A DNA stretch of 64,000 nucleotides from Streptomyces sennicomposti (GCF_019890635.1 NZ_JAIOAB010000010.1:1-64000), one strand, 5' to 3'. Positions 27,972 through 36,803 are shown, counted from the stretch's first letter. The notes: generated by a model not told the origin, from the letters alone. Program-made: numbers and translations.

Positions 27972-27988
27972 GATAGCTCCGCGCTATC
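27972..27988. promoter_or_regulatory. LysR-type operator between the LysR and snapalysin genes
   Basis: GATAGC and GCTATC flank TCCGC as a perfect inverted repeat and contain a T-N11-A core (T27974, A27986), the LysR box. It is about 100 bases before the snapalysin ATG. Confidence 0.6.
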
Positions 27989-28081
27989 CCCAGTTGCCAT
28001 CATCCGCGGGGGCGTTGGTCTGCCCGAGACTCCTACGCAACCGATCGTTCACACCCCACAGGAACGAGTAGGAGCCCCCAC

Positions 28082-28780
28082 ATGTCACACCGCACCCGGA
28101 GCGACTCCCCGAAGTCCGGCCGCAGACTGGTCGCCCTCGCGCTCGGCCTCGGTCTGGCCTCCGCCGCGCTCGGCACCGCGGTCCCCGCCACCGCGCAGCC
28201 GGCCGCCGCTCCCTCCACCACCGCCGTCGCCGGCTACTCCCCCTACGCCGGCTCGGCCCAGGACAGCGCCGCCGACAAGGCGTTCTTCGACGCCGTGGTG
28301 CAGTCGGTCGCCAAGCGCCAGGCCGCCCAGCCGAACCTGAAGTCGGTGACCGTCTACTACAACGCCTCCCAGGCGCCGAGCTTCCGCTCGCAGATATCGA
28401 GCGCCGCCTCCATCTGGAACAGCTCGGTCTCCAACGTCAAGCTCCAGGCCACCTCGGGCAGCGCGGACTTCGCCTACTACGAGGGCAACGACTCGCGGGG
28501 CTCCTACGCCTCCACCAACGGCCACGGCAGCGGCTACATCTTCCTGGACTACGCGCAGAACCAGCAGTACGACTCCATCCGCGTCGCCGCGCACGAGACC
28601 GGCCACGTGCTGGGTCTGCCGGACCACTACAGCGGCCCGTGCAGCGAGCTGATGTCGGGCGGCGGCCCCGGCCCGTCCTGCACCAACCGCTACCCGAACG
28701 CCACCGAGCGCTCCCGCGTCAACCAGCTGTGGGCCAACGGCCTGGCCCAGGCCGTGGCCAAGCTCGCCCAGGCGCGCTGA
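28082..28780 (+). CDS. snpA: Snapalysin family zinc metalloprotease (M7)
   Basis: This 232-residue protein has a signal peptide (basic SKSGRR, then [25 protein letters not shown], to about residue 40), a short propeptide and a catalytic domain. The zinc motif [11 protein letters not shown] gives His171, Glu172, His175 and third ligand Asp181, characteristic of snapalysin. It is probably secreted and degrades casein-like proteins. GGAG precedes the ATG. A strong hairpin follows at 28815. Confidence 0.9.
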   Translation: MSHRTRSDSPKSGRRLVALALGLGLASAALGTAVPATAQPAAAPSTTAVAGYSPYAGSAQDSAADKAFFDAVVQSVAKRQAAQPNLKSVTVYYNASQAPSFRSQISSAASIWNSSVSNVKLQATSGSADFAYYEGNDSRGSYASTNGHGSGYIFLDYAQNQQYDSIRVAAHETGHVLGLPDHYSGPCSELMSGGGPGPSCTNRYPNATERSRVNQLWANGLAQAVAKLAQAR

Positions 28781-28814
28781 CCTCCCGCGCCGGCCCCCGC
28801 GCCGGCGCCCAGGA

Positions 28815-28840
28815 GCGGACCGGGGCCCGCCCCGGTCCGC
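28815..28840 (+). terminator. Snapalysin terminator
   Basis: An 11-bp stem (28815-28825 with 28830-28840) with arms GCGGACCGGGG and CCCCGGTCCGC closes a four-base loop, 34 bases past the stop. Confidence 0.65.
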
Positions 28841-28883
28841 ACCCCTGTTCCCCGGTCCTTCCCGGCCGATCCCCCCACCGGCC

Positions 28884-28914
28884 GGGCGCCGCCCCACCCC
28901 GTGCGGCGGCGCCC
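28884..28914 (-). terminator. Hairpin downstream of the terD gene
   Basis: GGGCGCCGCC (28884-28893) and GGCGGCGCCC (28905-28914) form a ten-pair stem between the convergent genes; it may serve the minus-strand terD. Confidence 0.5.
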
Positions 28915-28975
28915 CCACCGCACGCGGCCGGGAAGGACCGGCGCCACGCCCGCCCCCGCGGGCGGGCGCCGTCGG

Positions 28976-29560
28976 TCACTTGCTGACGGCGAAACGCATC
29001 AGGGCGTGCTCGTCGCCCTGCTTGATCTTCCCGGTCACGTTGATCACTTCCAGCTTCCAGGCGCCGCCGACCCGCACGGCCTTGGCCACCGCGCAGCCGT
29101 TGTCCTGGGTGAGCAGGCTCGGCCAGATGTCGGCGACCTGCTGGGAGCTGCCGCCGGTCGCGTCGTACACCTTGAAGCTGATGTTGCGCGCCTTCTGGAA
29201 GGAACTGCCCTTCTTGAACGCGGCCGCGACGAAGACGATCGAGGTGATGTTCGGCGGTATCCGGGCGAACTCGACGGTCACGGTCTCGTCGTCGCCGTCC
29301 CCGCGGCCGGTCTGGTTGTCGCCGCTGTGCACCAGGGAGCCGTTGCCCATCGGGTCCAGCGAGTCCAGGCCCGCCAGGCGGACCGGGTCCGAGCCCTGCA
29401 TGGCGATGGCGATGAGGTCCAGATCGGTGCCGGTCTTGCGGCGGAGCATCCCGATGACCCCGCCGCTGGACCCCGCGGTCGGGTCCCAGGACACCCCGAT
29501 GGACAGATGGGTGACACCGTCCAGGTCCGCCGGGCCGTCTTCCTTCGTCAGCGTAATCAT
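28976..29560 (-). CDS. TerD family stress protein
   Basis: This 194-residue protein is a single TerD domain: LDGVTHLSIGVSWDP near the start, LDLIAIAM, then a Ca2+-binding-like DSLDPMGNGSLVHSGDNQTGRGDGDDETVTVEF. Acidic loops in TerD bind calcium. Such proteins belong to tellurite-resistance/stress systems (ter genes) common in Streptomyces. No other ter gene is near. GGAGGATGATC lies upstream. Confidence 0.85.
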   Translation of the reverse strand: MITLTKEDGPADLDGVTHLSIGVSWDPTAGSSGGVIGMLRRKTGTDLDLIAIAMQGSDPVRLAGLDSLDPMGNGSLVHSGDNQTGRGDGDDETVTVEFARIPPNITSIVFVAAAFKKGSSFQKARNISFKVYDATGGSSQQVADIWPSLLTQDNGCAVAKAVRVGGAWKLEVINVTGKIKQGDEHALMRFAVSK

Positions 29561-29751
29561 GCGTGGATCATCCTCCGTGGTGAGATCGCGTCACCGCAAA
29601 GTCTGCACGGAAGGCGCGCTGCCGCCCACAAGTGGTCCACGGTTGACCGTTTCCTCCGTAAATGCCGTCGCGTTCCACGGCCTGCCCGGACCCCCGCCCG
29701 CCCGGTAGGGTCGGTCGCGCAGCGGCGACGAGGCGAGGGGGAGACGACCCG

Positions 29752-30453
29752 ATGAGCAGCAACGTCTTCGGCGGACGCGACGGCGCGAGCCCGCCGCGCG
29801 ACCGCACGGGCCAGGCCGAGGCGTTCGACGCCATCGGCGACCGCTACGACGAGGCCTTCCCGCACAAGGAGGGGCAGATCTCGGCCACCGAGTGGCTCGT
29901 GGCGTCCCTGCCCGCCGGGTCCCGGGTGCTGGACCTCGGCTGCGGCACGGGAGTGCCGACCGCCCGCCGGCTGACGGAGGCCGGGTTCGAGGTGGTCGGC
30001 GTGGACCTGTCGGCCGGGATGGTCGCACGGGCCCGCGCCCAGGCGCCCGGCGCGCGGTTCCACCAGGCCGACATCGCCGACCTCGGCCCCGGCGGGCCGT
30101 ACGACCTCGGCGGGCCGTACGACCTCGGCCGCTTCGACGCGGTCGCGGCCTTCTTCTCCCTGCTGATGCTGCCCCGCGCCGAGATCCCCACCGCGCTCCG
30201 GACGGTCCGCCGACTGCTCGCGCCCGGGGGGCTGTTCGCGCTGTCGATGGTGGAGGCCGACGCGGACGACGTCCCGATCCCCTTCCTCGGCCGGCGCATC
30301 CGCGTCTCCGGCTACCCGCGCGCCGCCCTGCGCCAGGTGGTCGAGGAGGCCGGTTTCGACGTCGTCGAGGAGACCTCCCACGGCTACGCCCCGGCCGGAG
30401 CGGACGTACCGCCCGAGGAACACCTCTTCCTGCGCTGCCGCCGCGGCGACTGA
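29752..30453 (+). CDS. Class I SAM-dependent methyltransferase
   Basis: The 233-residue protein has methyltransferase motif I VLDLGCGTGVPTARRL (about residues 59-74), motif II VVGVDLSAGMV (82-92) and a motif III near FFSLLMLPRAEIPTALRTVRRLLAPGG. It carries an unusual in-frame 18-bp tandem duplication giving GGPYDLGGPYDLG around residues 113-125. The substrate is unknown. The start ATG follows a purine-rich GGGGGAGACG. Confidence 0.85.
   Translation: MSSNVFGGRDGASPPRDRTGQAEAFDAIGDRYDEAFPHKEGQISATEWLVASLPAGSRVLDLGCGTGVPTARRLTEAGFEVVGVDLSAGMVARARAQAPGARFHQADIADLGPGGPYDLGGPYDLGRFDAVAAFFSLLMLPRAEIPTALRTVRRLLAPGGLFALSMVEADADDVPIPFLGRRIRVSGYPRAALRQVVEEAGFDVVEETSHGYAPAGADVPPEEHLFLRCRRGD
30091..30126 (+). 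repeat. Two tandem copies of an 18-bp unit in the methyltransferase gene
   Basis: GGCGGGCCGTACGACCTC occurs at 30091-30108 and 30109-30126 without mismatch. It inserts six residues in frame. Confidence 0.9.
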
Positions 30454-30458
30454 ACGGG

Positions 30459-30494
30459 CCCCGGCCCGCGACCGGTTGCGGTCACGGGCCGGGG
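30459..30494. terminator. Hairpin between convergent genes
   Basis: CCCCGGCCCG (30459-30468) pairs with CGGGCCGGGG (30485-30494); a mismatch and four inner pairs follow. It lies in the 51 bases between the methyltransferase and the GH92 gene. Confidence 0.6.
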
Positions 30495-30504
30495 GAGAGG
30501 GCGG

Positions 30505-32856
30505 TCAGCGCAGCGCGGGCGGGGCGGCCTGCGGCCCCGTCGCCCACTCCGACGGCCGCGGGCCGACGGTGTAGTCGAGGGTCCGCAGCGAGCGCAGCGC
30601 ACCGGTGGTGAGGTAGGTCCGGTCGTAGCGCGAGCCGTCGGCCCGCAGCCCCTGCACGTACCGGTCGGCGTCCGACGTCCCGGGCGCCGTGATCGTCAGC
30701 CGGCCGTGCGGGTGGTAGCGGCGGTCCAGGGACAGGTCGACCCGGTCGAAGACCGGTGTGGACAGACCCCAGGTGTCGTATCCCGGCTGCACCGGGAACA
30801 GCCCGATGGACGACAGCACCACCCAGGCGGACATGGTGCCGAGGTCGTCGTTGCCGGTCATGCCCGTCGGGGCGTCGGTGAACAGGGTCAGCGCGGCGTG
30901 CACCACGTCGGTGGTCTTCCACGGCTGCCCGGTCGACAGATACGTGTACGGGGCGATGAGGTCGGGCTCGTTCTGCGGGTTGTACTTGTCGGCGTTGTAG
31001 TAGTCGTACGGCCCGTTGACCCACACCTCGCGCGCCGTCTTCGCCGGGTCCGCCAGCAACTGGTCGTAGGCGAAGAAGGAGTCGAGCCGGTCGTTCGCCG
31101 CCCGCGTGCCCCCGATGAGGCCGACCATCCCCGGCAGGTCCTGCGGCACCAGCCACTGGTACTGCCAGGACGTCCCCTCGTGGAAGCCCTCGCTCTGCGC
31201 GGGGTCGGCCGGCCCGGTGAAGGCGCCGGAGGCGTCGCGCGCCCGGAAGAAGCCGGTCGAGGAGTCGAAGACCGTGCGGTAGTTCCGCGACCGGGCGGCG
31301 TAGCGCTCGGCGTCCTGCCGGTGGCCGAGATCGCGGGCCATCTGCGCGAGCATCGCGTCCGACAGGGCGTACTCCAGCGTGGCCGAGGCGCCGTGGTCGT
31401 AGTCCGAGTCACCGGGCTTGGCGTGCGGGCGGCCCTTCAGGTACGGCACGAACCCGTTCGCCAGGTACTCCTTGTTGCCCTCGCGGCCCACCGCGGGCGA
31501 GGCGGCCGGCGGCACCCCGTCGGCGTTCTTCTTCAGCACCCGGTACGCCCGCTCCTCGTACCCCTTGAGCAGGCCCTGCTGGTAGGCGTTGGTGAGGAAC
31601 GGCGTCACCGGGTCGCCGGTCATGATGTTCGTCTCGACCGTGCCGTAGCCCCACTTGGGCAGCCAGCCGCTCTCCTCGGCGATCCGGATCACCGAGACCG
31701 CCATGTCCCGTGCCTCGCGCGGCGCGAGCAGGGACAGCAGCTGCGACTGGGTGCGGTAGGTGTCCCACAGCGACCAGTTCTGGTAGTACGTGTACCCGTC
31801 GGCGCGGTGCACGCGCCGGTCCCAGCCGGTGTAGCGGCCGTCGGCGTCGCTGCCCACGTCGGGCGCCAGGAACGATCGGTACAGCGCCGAGTAGAAGGTG
31901 CGCCGCGAGGTGTCGCTGCCCCCGGACACCCGTACGTCCTCCAGCCGCCTCTCCCACGCGCGTTGCGCGGCGGAGCGCACGGCGTCGAACGAACGGCCGC
32001 CCTCCGCCCGCAGGTTGCCCGCCGCGCCGGCCGCGTCCACGTACGACAGCGCGGTGGTCGCCTCGACGGTACGGTCCTTCGTCGTGTCGAACCGGACGTA
32101 GGCGCCGCCGCTGCCGGTGGCCGAGCCCGGCGTCACCGTCGAGCCGTCCCAGGTGCCGTAGGAGGCGAAGGGCCGGTCGAACCGGGTGATCGTGTAGACC
32201 GTGTACGGCAGCGTGTCCTGGCAGAAGCCGCGGCCGGTGATCGCCGTGCGCACGGTGCGGTTGTCGAGGACCTCCACCTTGGTGGAGACCATCTGGTGCA
32301 GCGCCTGCCCGGCGTCGAGCAGGACGTTGGCCTTGTCGGTGGCCGGGAAGGTGTAGCGCTGCACGCCGGTGCGGGTGGACGCGGTGAGCTCGGCCTCGAT
32401 GCCGGAGTCCAGGCCGACCCGGTAGTAGCCGGGACTCGCGCTCTCGTCGTCGTGGGAGAAACCGGCCGCGTACTTCGCGTAGTCGGTCTGTGTCACGTCC
32501 CCGGTGGTCGGCAGCACCGGCAGGTCGCCGCCGAGCCCGCAGCCGACGCCCGAGAGATGGACCAGGGAGAAGCCGCGGATGTGGTCCTGGGAGTAGTCGT
32601 AGCCGGTGTTGTGCCCGGTGTCGGGCGACAGCTGCACCATGCCGAACGGCACGGCGGCCCCCGGATAGGTGTTGCCCTCGTTCTGGGTGCCGATGAACGG
32701 ATCGACCAGGTCGGTGAGCGGCCCGCCGCGCTGCTCGGCGGCCTGTGCGGTGACGGGCGCGGTCAGCAGCGCGGACGCCGCCACCACCCCCGCCACGCAC
32801 AGGCGCAGACCGCGCAGCCGGCCGGCACGGGTGTCTGTGAAGGATCCGGCGCGCAC
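30505..32856 (-). CDS. GH92 family secreted alpha-mannosidase
   Basis: The predicted 783-residue protein begins at GTG with AGGAGG five bases upstream. It has an N-terminal signal peptide (LRGLRLCVAGVVAASALLTAPVTAQA, to about residue 40). The GH92 domain runs from DLVDPFIGTQNEGNTYPGAAVPFGMVQLSPDTG to the end. Characteristic family segments are EGFHEGTSWQYQWLVPQDLPGMVGLIGG and GNDDLGTMSAWVVLSSIGLFPVQPG. GH92 enzymes are calcium-dependent exo-alpha-mannosidases, mostly alpha-1,2. A perfect 12-bp palindrome lies just upstream of its ribosome site, suggesting repression by a LacI-type protein. Confidence 0.88.
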   Translation of the reverse strand: MRAGSFTDTRAGRLRGLRLCVAGVVAASALLTAPVTAQAAEQRGGPLTDLVDPFIGTQNEGNTYPGAAVPFGMVQLSPDTGHNTGYDYSQDHIRGFSLVHLSGVGCGLGGDLPVLPTTGDVTQTDYAKYAAGFSHDDESASPGYYRVGLDSGIEAELTASTRTGVQRYTFPATDKANVLLDAGQALHQMVSTKVEVLDNRTVRTAITGRGFCQDTLPYTVYTITRFDRPFASYGTWDGSTVTPGSATGSGGAYVRFDTTKDRTVEATTALSYVDAAGAAGNLRAEGGRSFDAVRSAAQRAWERRLEDVRVSGGSDTSRRTFYSALYRSFLAPDVGSDADGRYTGWDRRVHRADGYTYYQNWSLWDTYRTQSQLLSLLAPREARDMAVSVIRIAEESGWLPKWGYGTVETNIMTGDPVTPFLTNAYQQGLLKGYEERAYRVLKKNADGVPPAASPAVGREGNKEYLANGFVPYLKGRPHAKPGDSDYDHGASATLEYALSDAMLAQMARDLGHRQDAERYAARSRNYRTVFDSSTGFFRARDASGAFTGPADPAQSEGFHEGTSWQYQWLVPQDLPGMVGLIGGTRAANDRLDSFFAYDQLLADPAKTAREVWVNGPYDYYNADKYNPQNEPDLIAPYTYLSTGQPWKTTDVVHAALTLFTDAPTGMTGNDDLGTMSAWVVLSSIGLFPVQPGYDTWGLSTPVFDRVDLSLDRRYHPHGRLTITAPGTSDADRYVQGLRADGSRYDRTYLTTGALRSLRTLDYTVGPRPSEWATGPQAAPPALR

Positions 32857-32872
32857 AGGACCTCCTGTCTCG

Positions 32873-32884
32873 GACAACGTTGTC
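32873..32884. promoter_or_regulatory. Palindromic operator upstream of GH92
   Basis: GACAACGTTGTC is a perfect 12-bp palindrome seven bases beyond the ribosome site. Its form fits a LacI-family operator; the cognate regulator is not identified. Confidence 0.6.
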
Positions 32885-33118
32885 AAGCGATGGGTCAGGG
32901 GCATGACAGCACGGCCGGGACGGGCGGGGCAAGGGGCGCGACACAGCCGGCGGAGGCCCGACCCGCGCCGACCGGGGGAGTGCCGGTCACCACAATTCCG
33001 CCCGTCACACCCGCAACCGGACGTGACGGATCTCGCTCTCGCCGGCCGCCCCGTTTGCCACTGCCACGAGTGAGCAAGCGGTCTGAGCACGACCGCGCGC
33101 AGGCAGAGAGGAACCACC

Positions 33119-34627
33119 ATGGCGGACAACGAAGACGGTCTCCACGACATCGACGCCGACCCGGCGGCCCTCAAACGCCATCGCACGCTGTTCCGGGCCG
33201 TCCAGCGGCGCAGAAACCCCCCGCTGCGGCGCACCGACATCACGGTCACCGACGAGGCCGCCGTGAAACGGGCGGTCAAGGCCGCCTCGCTCGGCAACGC
33301 CATGGAGTGGTTCGACTTCGGCATCTACAGCTATCTCGCGGTCACCATCGGCCATGTGTTCTTCCCGTCCGGGAACGACACCGTCCAGCTGCTGTCGTCG
33401 TTCGCGACCTTCGCCGTGTCCTTCCTGGTGCGCCCGCTCGGCGGCATGGTGTTCGGCCCGATGGGCGACAAGATCGGCCGCAAGAAGGTCCTCGCCCTGA
33501 CCATGATCATGATGGCGGTCGGCACCTTCGCCATCGGCCTGATCCCGCCCTACGCCCTCATCGGCTTCTGGGCGCCCGTGCTGCTGATCCTGTTCCGGCT
33601 GGTCCAGGGCTTCTCCACGGGCGGCGAGTACGGCGGCGCCTCCACCTTCATCGCCGAGTACGCCCCCGACCGGCGGCGCGGCTTCTTCGGCAGCTTCCTG
33701 GAACTGGGCACGCTGGCCGGCTACGTCGGCGCGGCCGGCCTGGTGACGATCCTGACCTCGCTGCTCGGCAGCGACGGAATGGAGTCCTGGGGCTGGCGGG
33801 TGCCGTTCCTGGTGGCCGGGCCCATCGGCCTGATCGGCCTGTACCTGCGGCTGAAGCTCGACGAGACCCCGGCCTTCCGGAAACTGGAGGACGCCTCCCT
33901 GCACCGGGCCTCCGAGGCGGCGTCCGCCGTCGAGACCACCGGCAAGGGCGACCTGGCGAAGATCTTCCGCGACCACTGGCCGACCCTCGTCCTGTGCATC
34001 TGCCTGGTCGGCGGCTACAACATCACCGACTACATGCTGCTGTCGTACATGCCGACCTATCTGTCGGACGAGATGGGCTACTCCGAGACCCACGGCCTGC
34101 TCATCCTGATCGCCACCATGGTGGTGCTGATGCTGCTGGTCAACCAGGTGGGCCGGCTCTCCGACCGGGTCGGCCGCAAGCCGGTCCTCATGGCCGGCAT
34201 GCTCGGCTTCTTCGTGCTGTCGGTCCCGGCCTTCCTGCTGGTCCAGCAAGGCGGCCTGGTGGCGGTGTCCGCCGGGATGCTGATGCTCGGCCTGTCCCTG
34301 GTGTGCCTGCTCGGGACCATGTCCGCCGCGCTGCCGGCCCTCTTCCCCACCCAGGTGCGCTACGGCTCCCTGTCCATCGGCTACAACGTCTCCACGTCCG
34401 TCTTCGGCGGCACCACACCGCTGGTGATCACCGCCCTGATCTCCGCCACCGGCAGCGAGCTGATGCCCGCCTACTACGCGATGGCGGCGGCCCTGGTCGG
34501 GGCGATCGCGGTGGCCTGCATGAAGGAGACGGCGCGCCGCCCGCTGGCCGGCTCCCCGCCGTCGGTGGCGACGCCCGAGGAGGCCGCGCGCCTGGTGGAG
34601 AGCCAGGCGGCGACCCCCCGGTTCTGA
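33119..34627 (+). CDS. MHS family MFS transporter (ProP-like), copy 1
   Basis: This 502-residue, 12-helix transporter has family signatures: ASLGNAMEWFDFGIYSYLAVTIGHVFFP, VRPLGGMVFGPMGDKIGRKK and VQGFSTGGEYGGASTFIAEYAPDRRRG. The two MFS domains are joined by a charged loop. Members take up compatible solutes or organic acids (proline, betaine, shikimate, alpha-ketoglutarate) with protons; the substrate cannot be read. The N-terminal 60 residues are charged and cytoplasmic. A close paralogue lies at 40409. Confidence 0.88.
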   Translation: MADNEDGLHDIDADPAALKRHRTLFRAVQRRRNPPLRRTDITVTDEAAVKRAVKAASLGNAMEWFDFGIYSYLAVTIGHVFFPSGNDTVQLLSSFATFAVSFLVRPLGGMVFGPMGDKIGRKKVLALTMIMMAVGTFAIGLIPPYALIGFWAPVLLILFRLVQGFSTGGEYGGASTFIAEYAPDRRRGFFGSFLELGTLAGYVGAAGLVTILTSLLGSDGMESWGWRVPFLVAGPIGLIGLYLRLKLDETPAFRKLEDASLHRASEAASAVETTGKGDLAKIFRDHWPTLVLCICLVGGYNITDYMLLSYMPTYLSDEMGYSETHGLLILIATMVVLMLLVNQVGRLSDRVGRKPVLMAGMLGFFVLSVPAFLLVQQGGLVAVSAGMLMLGLSLVCLLGTMSAALPALFPTQVRYGSLSIGYNVSTSVFGGTTPLVITALISATGSELMPAYYAMAAALVGAIAVACMKETARRPLAGSPPSVATPEEAARLVESQAATPRF

Positions 34628-34649
34628 CCCGGGGGCGCGGACACGAACG

Positions 34650-34677
34650 GGAGCCCGCCGGATCACCGGCGGGCTCC
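34650..34677. terminator. Hairpin after the MHS gene
   Basis: A perfect 12-bp stem (GGAGCCCGCCGG with CCGGCGGGCTCC) closes an ATCA loop, starting 22 bases past the stop codon and ending before the small convergent gene. Confidence 0.7.
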
Positions 34678-34689
34678 GCCATGCCGCGC

Positions 34690-34863
34690 TCAGCGCGCCG
34701 GACGCCTGCCGCGCCGCCCGCCGAGCCTGAGACCCAGCAGCAGCACATCGGCGACGAACACCACGATGCCGATGATCAGCAGGTACATCAGACCGGAAGC
34801 GGCGACGCCGATCACTCCGAGGACGACGGCCACCAGGACGAGGAACAGGAAGAGGGCCAGCAT
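34690..34863 (-). CDS. Small hydrophobic protein
   Basis: A 57-residue reading frame begins MLALFLFLVLVAVVLGVIGVAA and continues with YLLIIGIVVFVADVLLLGLRLGG and an Arg-rich RRGRRPAR tail. It contains two membrane helices. Proteins of this form are common in Streptomyces, often annotated only as hydrophobic protein. The ribosome site is weak (GGAAA). Confidence 0.65.
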   Translation of the reverse strand: MLALFLFLVLVAVVLGVIGVAASGLMYLLIIGIVVFVADVLLLGLRLGGRRGRRPAR

Positions 34864-34965
34864 TTTCCGATCGCTTTCTCGGGCCGCCGGCAGAGCGCTG
34901 CCGAAGCGGCGGTGGTCAGGGACTCGTGGGCCCGGGCGGGGCCGGGGCCGCGGACGGCCGGCGCC

Positions 34966-35322
34966 TCACCGGCGGGCGAGCCGCCGCTGCCCGGCCGCCC
35001 CGGTCTCGTACGGCAGCCCGTAGTGCTCGAAGACCGCCGGCTCGTCCCCCACGGGAAGCTCCCCGTCGGTGTCGATGGACGGGGCGTCCTTGACGTACTT
35101 CTTGTCGTAGGCGACGTTCAGATGGCCGGGGCTCACGGTCGCCCCGGCGAGCGGCACGAACACCAGCCGCTGCCGGCCGAGCATGCCCGTCTTCACGGTG
35201 GCGAAGAACGGCTCGTCCGTGACCGTGTCGACGTAGACGGCCTCCAGCTCGCCGATCTTGCTGCCGTCGCCCCCGTGCACGGGGTGTCCCCGCCACTCGC
35301 GGATGTCCTGGGCCTCGAACAT
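34966..35322 (-). CDS. PRC-barrel domain protein
   Basis: This 118-residue protein has the beta-barrel pattern of PRC domains: FEAQDIREWRGHPVHGGDGSKIGELEAVYVDTVTDEPFFATV. A C-terminal acidic segment (VGDEPAVFEHYGLPYE) recalls the stress-associated PRC-barrel proteins of actinobacteria. It likely binds RNA or a partner protein. GGAGGA lies upstream of ATG. It is divergent from the LacI gene. Confidence 0.85.
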   Translation of the reverse strand: MFEAQDIREWRGHPVHGGDGSKIGELEAVYVDTVTDEPFFATVKTGMLGRQRLVFVPLAGATVSPGHLNVAYDKKYVKDAPSIDTDGELPVGDEPAVFEHYGLPYETGAAGQRRLARR

Positions 35323-35530
35323 GGAGTCCTCCACTGGTGTGCGCGATTCACTGGCTGGAACATCACCTACCCCACCCCCCGGGAATTTCACGGTGCCGCG
35401 GGCCGCCGGAAGCCATCGGTCACCTCTTCGCCCGCCCGCGTCGGGGCGGCGGCGGGCACGGGGAGATCGGTTACGGGGGCGCGCGGCGCGCCGGGGCCGT
35501 AGGATCGAAGCTTCCCTGGGGGAGGTGGCC

Positions 35531-36553
35531 ATGGGCAGGCGGCGCCCGGACACGCCGACGCTGGAGGAGGTGGCCGCCCGCGCGGGTGTGGGGCGGGGCA
35601 CCGTCTCGCGCGTCGTCAACAACGCGGCGGGTGTGAAGGAGTCGACCCGGCGCGCCGTGCGCGAGGCCATCGCGGAACTGGGGTACGTCCCCAATCTGGC
35701 GGCCCGCTCCCTGGCGGGACGGCGCGCGGACGCGGTCGCCCTCGCCATGACGGAGCGGGACTGGCGGCTGTTCGGCGAGCCGTTCTTCGCCGAGACCGTG
35801 CACAGCGTCGGCGACGCCCTCGCCGAGACCGGCGTCCAGCTCCTGCTCACCCTCATCCGCACCGACGACGAGCGCAAGCGGTTCGTGGAGTACGCGCGCG
35901 GCGGCCGGGTCGACGGAGTGCTGCTGGTGTCGGTACGCGCCGACGACCCGCTGCCCGACATGCTCGCCGAGGCCCGGCTGCCCACGGTCCTGCTCGGCCG
36001 GCGCTCGGGCGCCGAACGCGTCGCCTACGTCGACGCCGACAACACCGGCGGAGCCCGCGACGCCGTCGCCCACCTCCTCGGCCGGGGCCGTACCGCGATC
36101 GCCGCCATCACCGGGCCGCTGGACATGTACGTCGCCCAGTGCCGGCTGAACGGCTACCGGGAGGCCCTGGAACGGGCGGGCCTGGGCGGCGGACCGTCCT
36201 GGACGGCCGAGGGCGACTTCACCGAGGCGAGCGGCCGCCGCGCGATGGCCGAACTCCTCGCGCGGCACCCGGACGTCGACGCGGTGCTGGCCGCCTCCGA
36301 CACCACCGCCGCCGGGGCGCTCACCGCCCTGCGCGAGGCGGGCCGCCGGGTGCCCGAGGACGTCGCCGTCATCGGTTTCGACGACTTCCCGCTGGCCCGG
36401 GACACCGTCCCGCAGCTCACCACCGTCCGCCAGCCGATGGCGGAGATGGGCCGCGCGATGGTCCGCCTGCTGCTGGCGGAGACGGATGAGCACCGGGCGG
36501 GCTCCCGGCACGTGGTGCTCCCCACCGAGCTGGTGATCCGCGAGTCGGCCTGA
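35531..36553 (+). CDS. LacI family regulator, CebR-like
   Basis: This 340-residue protein starts with the DNA-binding helix-turn-helix PTLEEVAARAGVGRGTVSRVVN, followed by the LacI hinge YVPNLAARSLAGRRADAVAL. This recognition region matches, from memory, the one in the cellobiose regulator CebR. The periplasmic-binding-type sugar domain runs from about residue 60 to the end. Two CebR-type boxes lie downstream, before the AA10 oxidase gene, so that gene is the likely target. There is no adjacent cebEFG transporter, so it may be a paralogue of the true CebR. Confidence 0.82.
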   Translation: MGRRRPDTPTLEEVAARAGVGRGTVSRVVNNAAGVKESTRRAVREAIAELGYVPNLAARSLAGRRADAVALAMTERDWRLFGEPFFAETVHSVGDALAETGVQLLLTLIRTDDERKRFVEYARGGRVDGVLLVSVRADDPLPDMLAEARLPTVLLGRRSGAERVAYVDADNTGGARDAVAHLLGRGRTAIAAITGPLDMYVAQCRLNGYREALERAGLGGGPSWTAEGDFTEASGRRAMAELLARHPDVDAVLAASDTTAAGALTALREAGRRVPEDVAVIGFDDFPLARDTVPQLTTVRQPMAEMGRAMVRLLLAETDEHRAGSRHVVLPTELVIRESA

Positions 36554-36618
36554 GCACGGCGCGGGGACTCGTCCGGCGCCCCCTGCCGGGACCCGCGTCT
36601 CGTGGAAGGCCTTGCACA

Positions 36619-36632
36619 CCGAAACTTTTCGG
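36619..36632. promoter_or_regulatory. CCGAAA-N2-TTTCGG dyad
   Basis: CCGAAA (36619-36624) and TTTCGG (36627-36632) flank CT. Similar GAAA/TTTC dyads are found upstream of xylanase and cellulase genes in Streptomyces. Confidence 0.4.
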
Positions 36633-36645
36633 AGGCGCACCGGGC

Positions 36646-36663
36646 CGCGGACCATGGTCCGCG
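36646..36663. promoter_or_regulatory. 18-bp perfect palindrome
   Basis: CGCGGACCATGGTCCGCG is perfectly symmetric and lies 93 bases past the LacI stop. It could be an operator or the LacI terminator. Confidence 0.4.
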
Positions 36664-36728
36664 CGCCGACCGAAAGCCCTCTGACCAGGCCTTCGTCCAC
36701 CGTCTCCCAGCTCCTCGCGTCCACAATC

Positions 36729-36757
36729 TTGTCAGGGACATGCGTTGCTCCTACAGT
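36729..36757 (+). promoter_or_regulatory. Promoter of the AA10 oxidase gene
   Basis: A -35 of TTGTCA (36729-36734) and -10 of TACAGT (36752-36757) are exactly 17 bases apart, close to the vegetative consensus. The predicted start at about 36764 lies ten bases before the first CebR-type box. Confidence 0.6.
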
Positions 36758-36773
36758 CCCGTGCAACCGGTGC

Positions 36774-36787
36774 TGGGAGCGCTCCCA
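36774..36787. promoter_or_regulatory. CebR-type operator 1
   Basis: TGGGAGCGCTCCCA is an exact copy of the CebR consensus for cellulose-utilisation genes. It lies just downstream of the promoter, an ideal road-block position. Confidence 0.8.
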
Positions 36788-36803
36788 CTTCCGTGGGGTG
36801 GAG

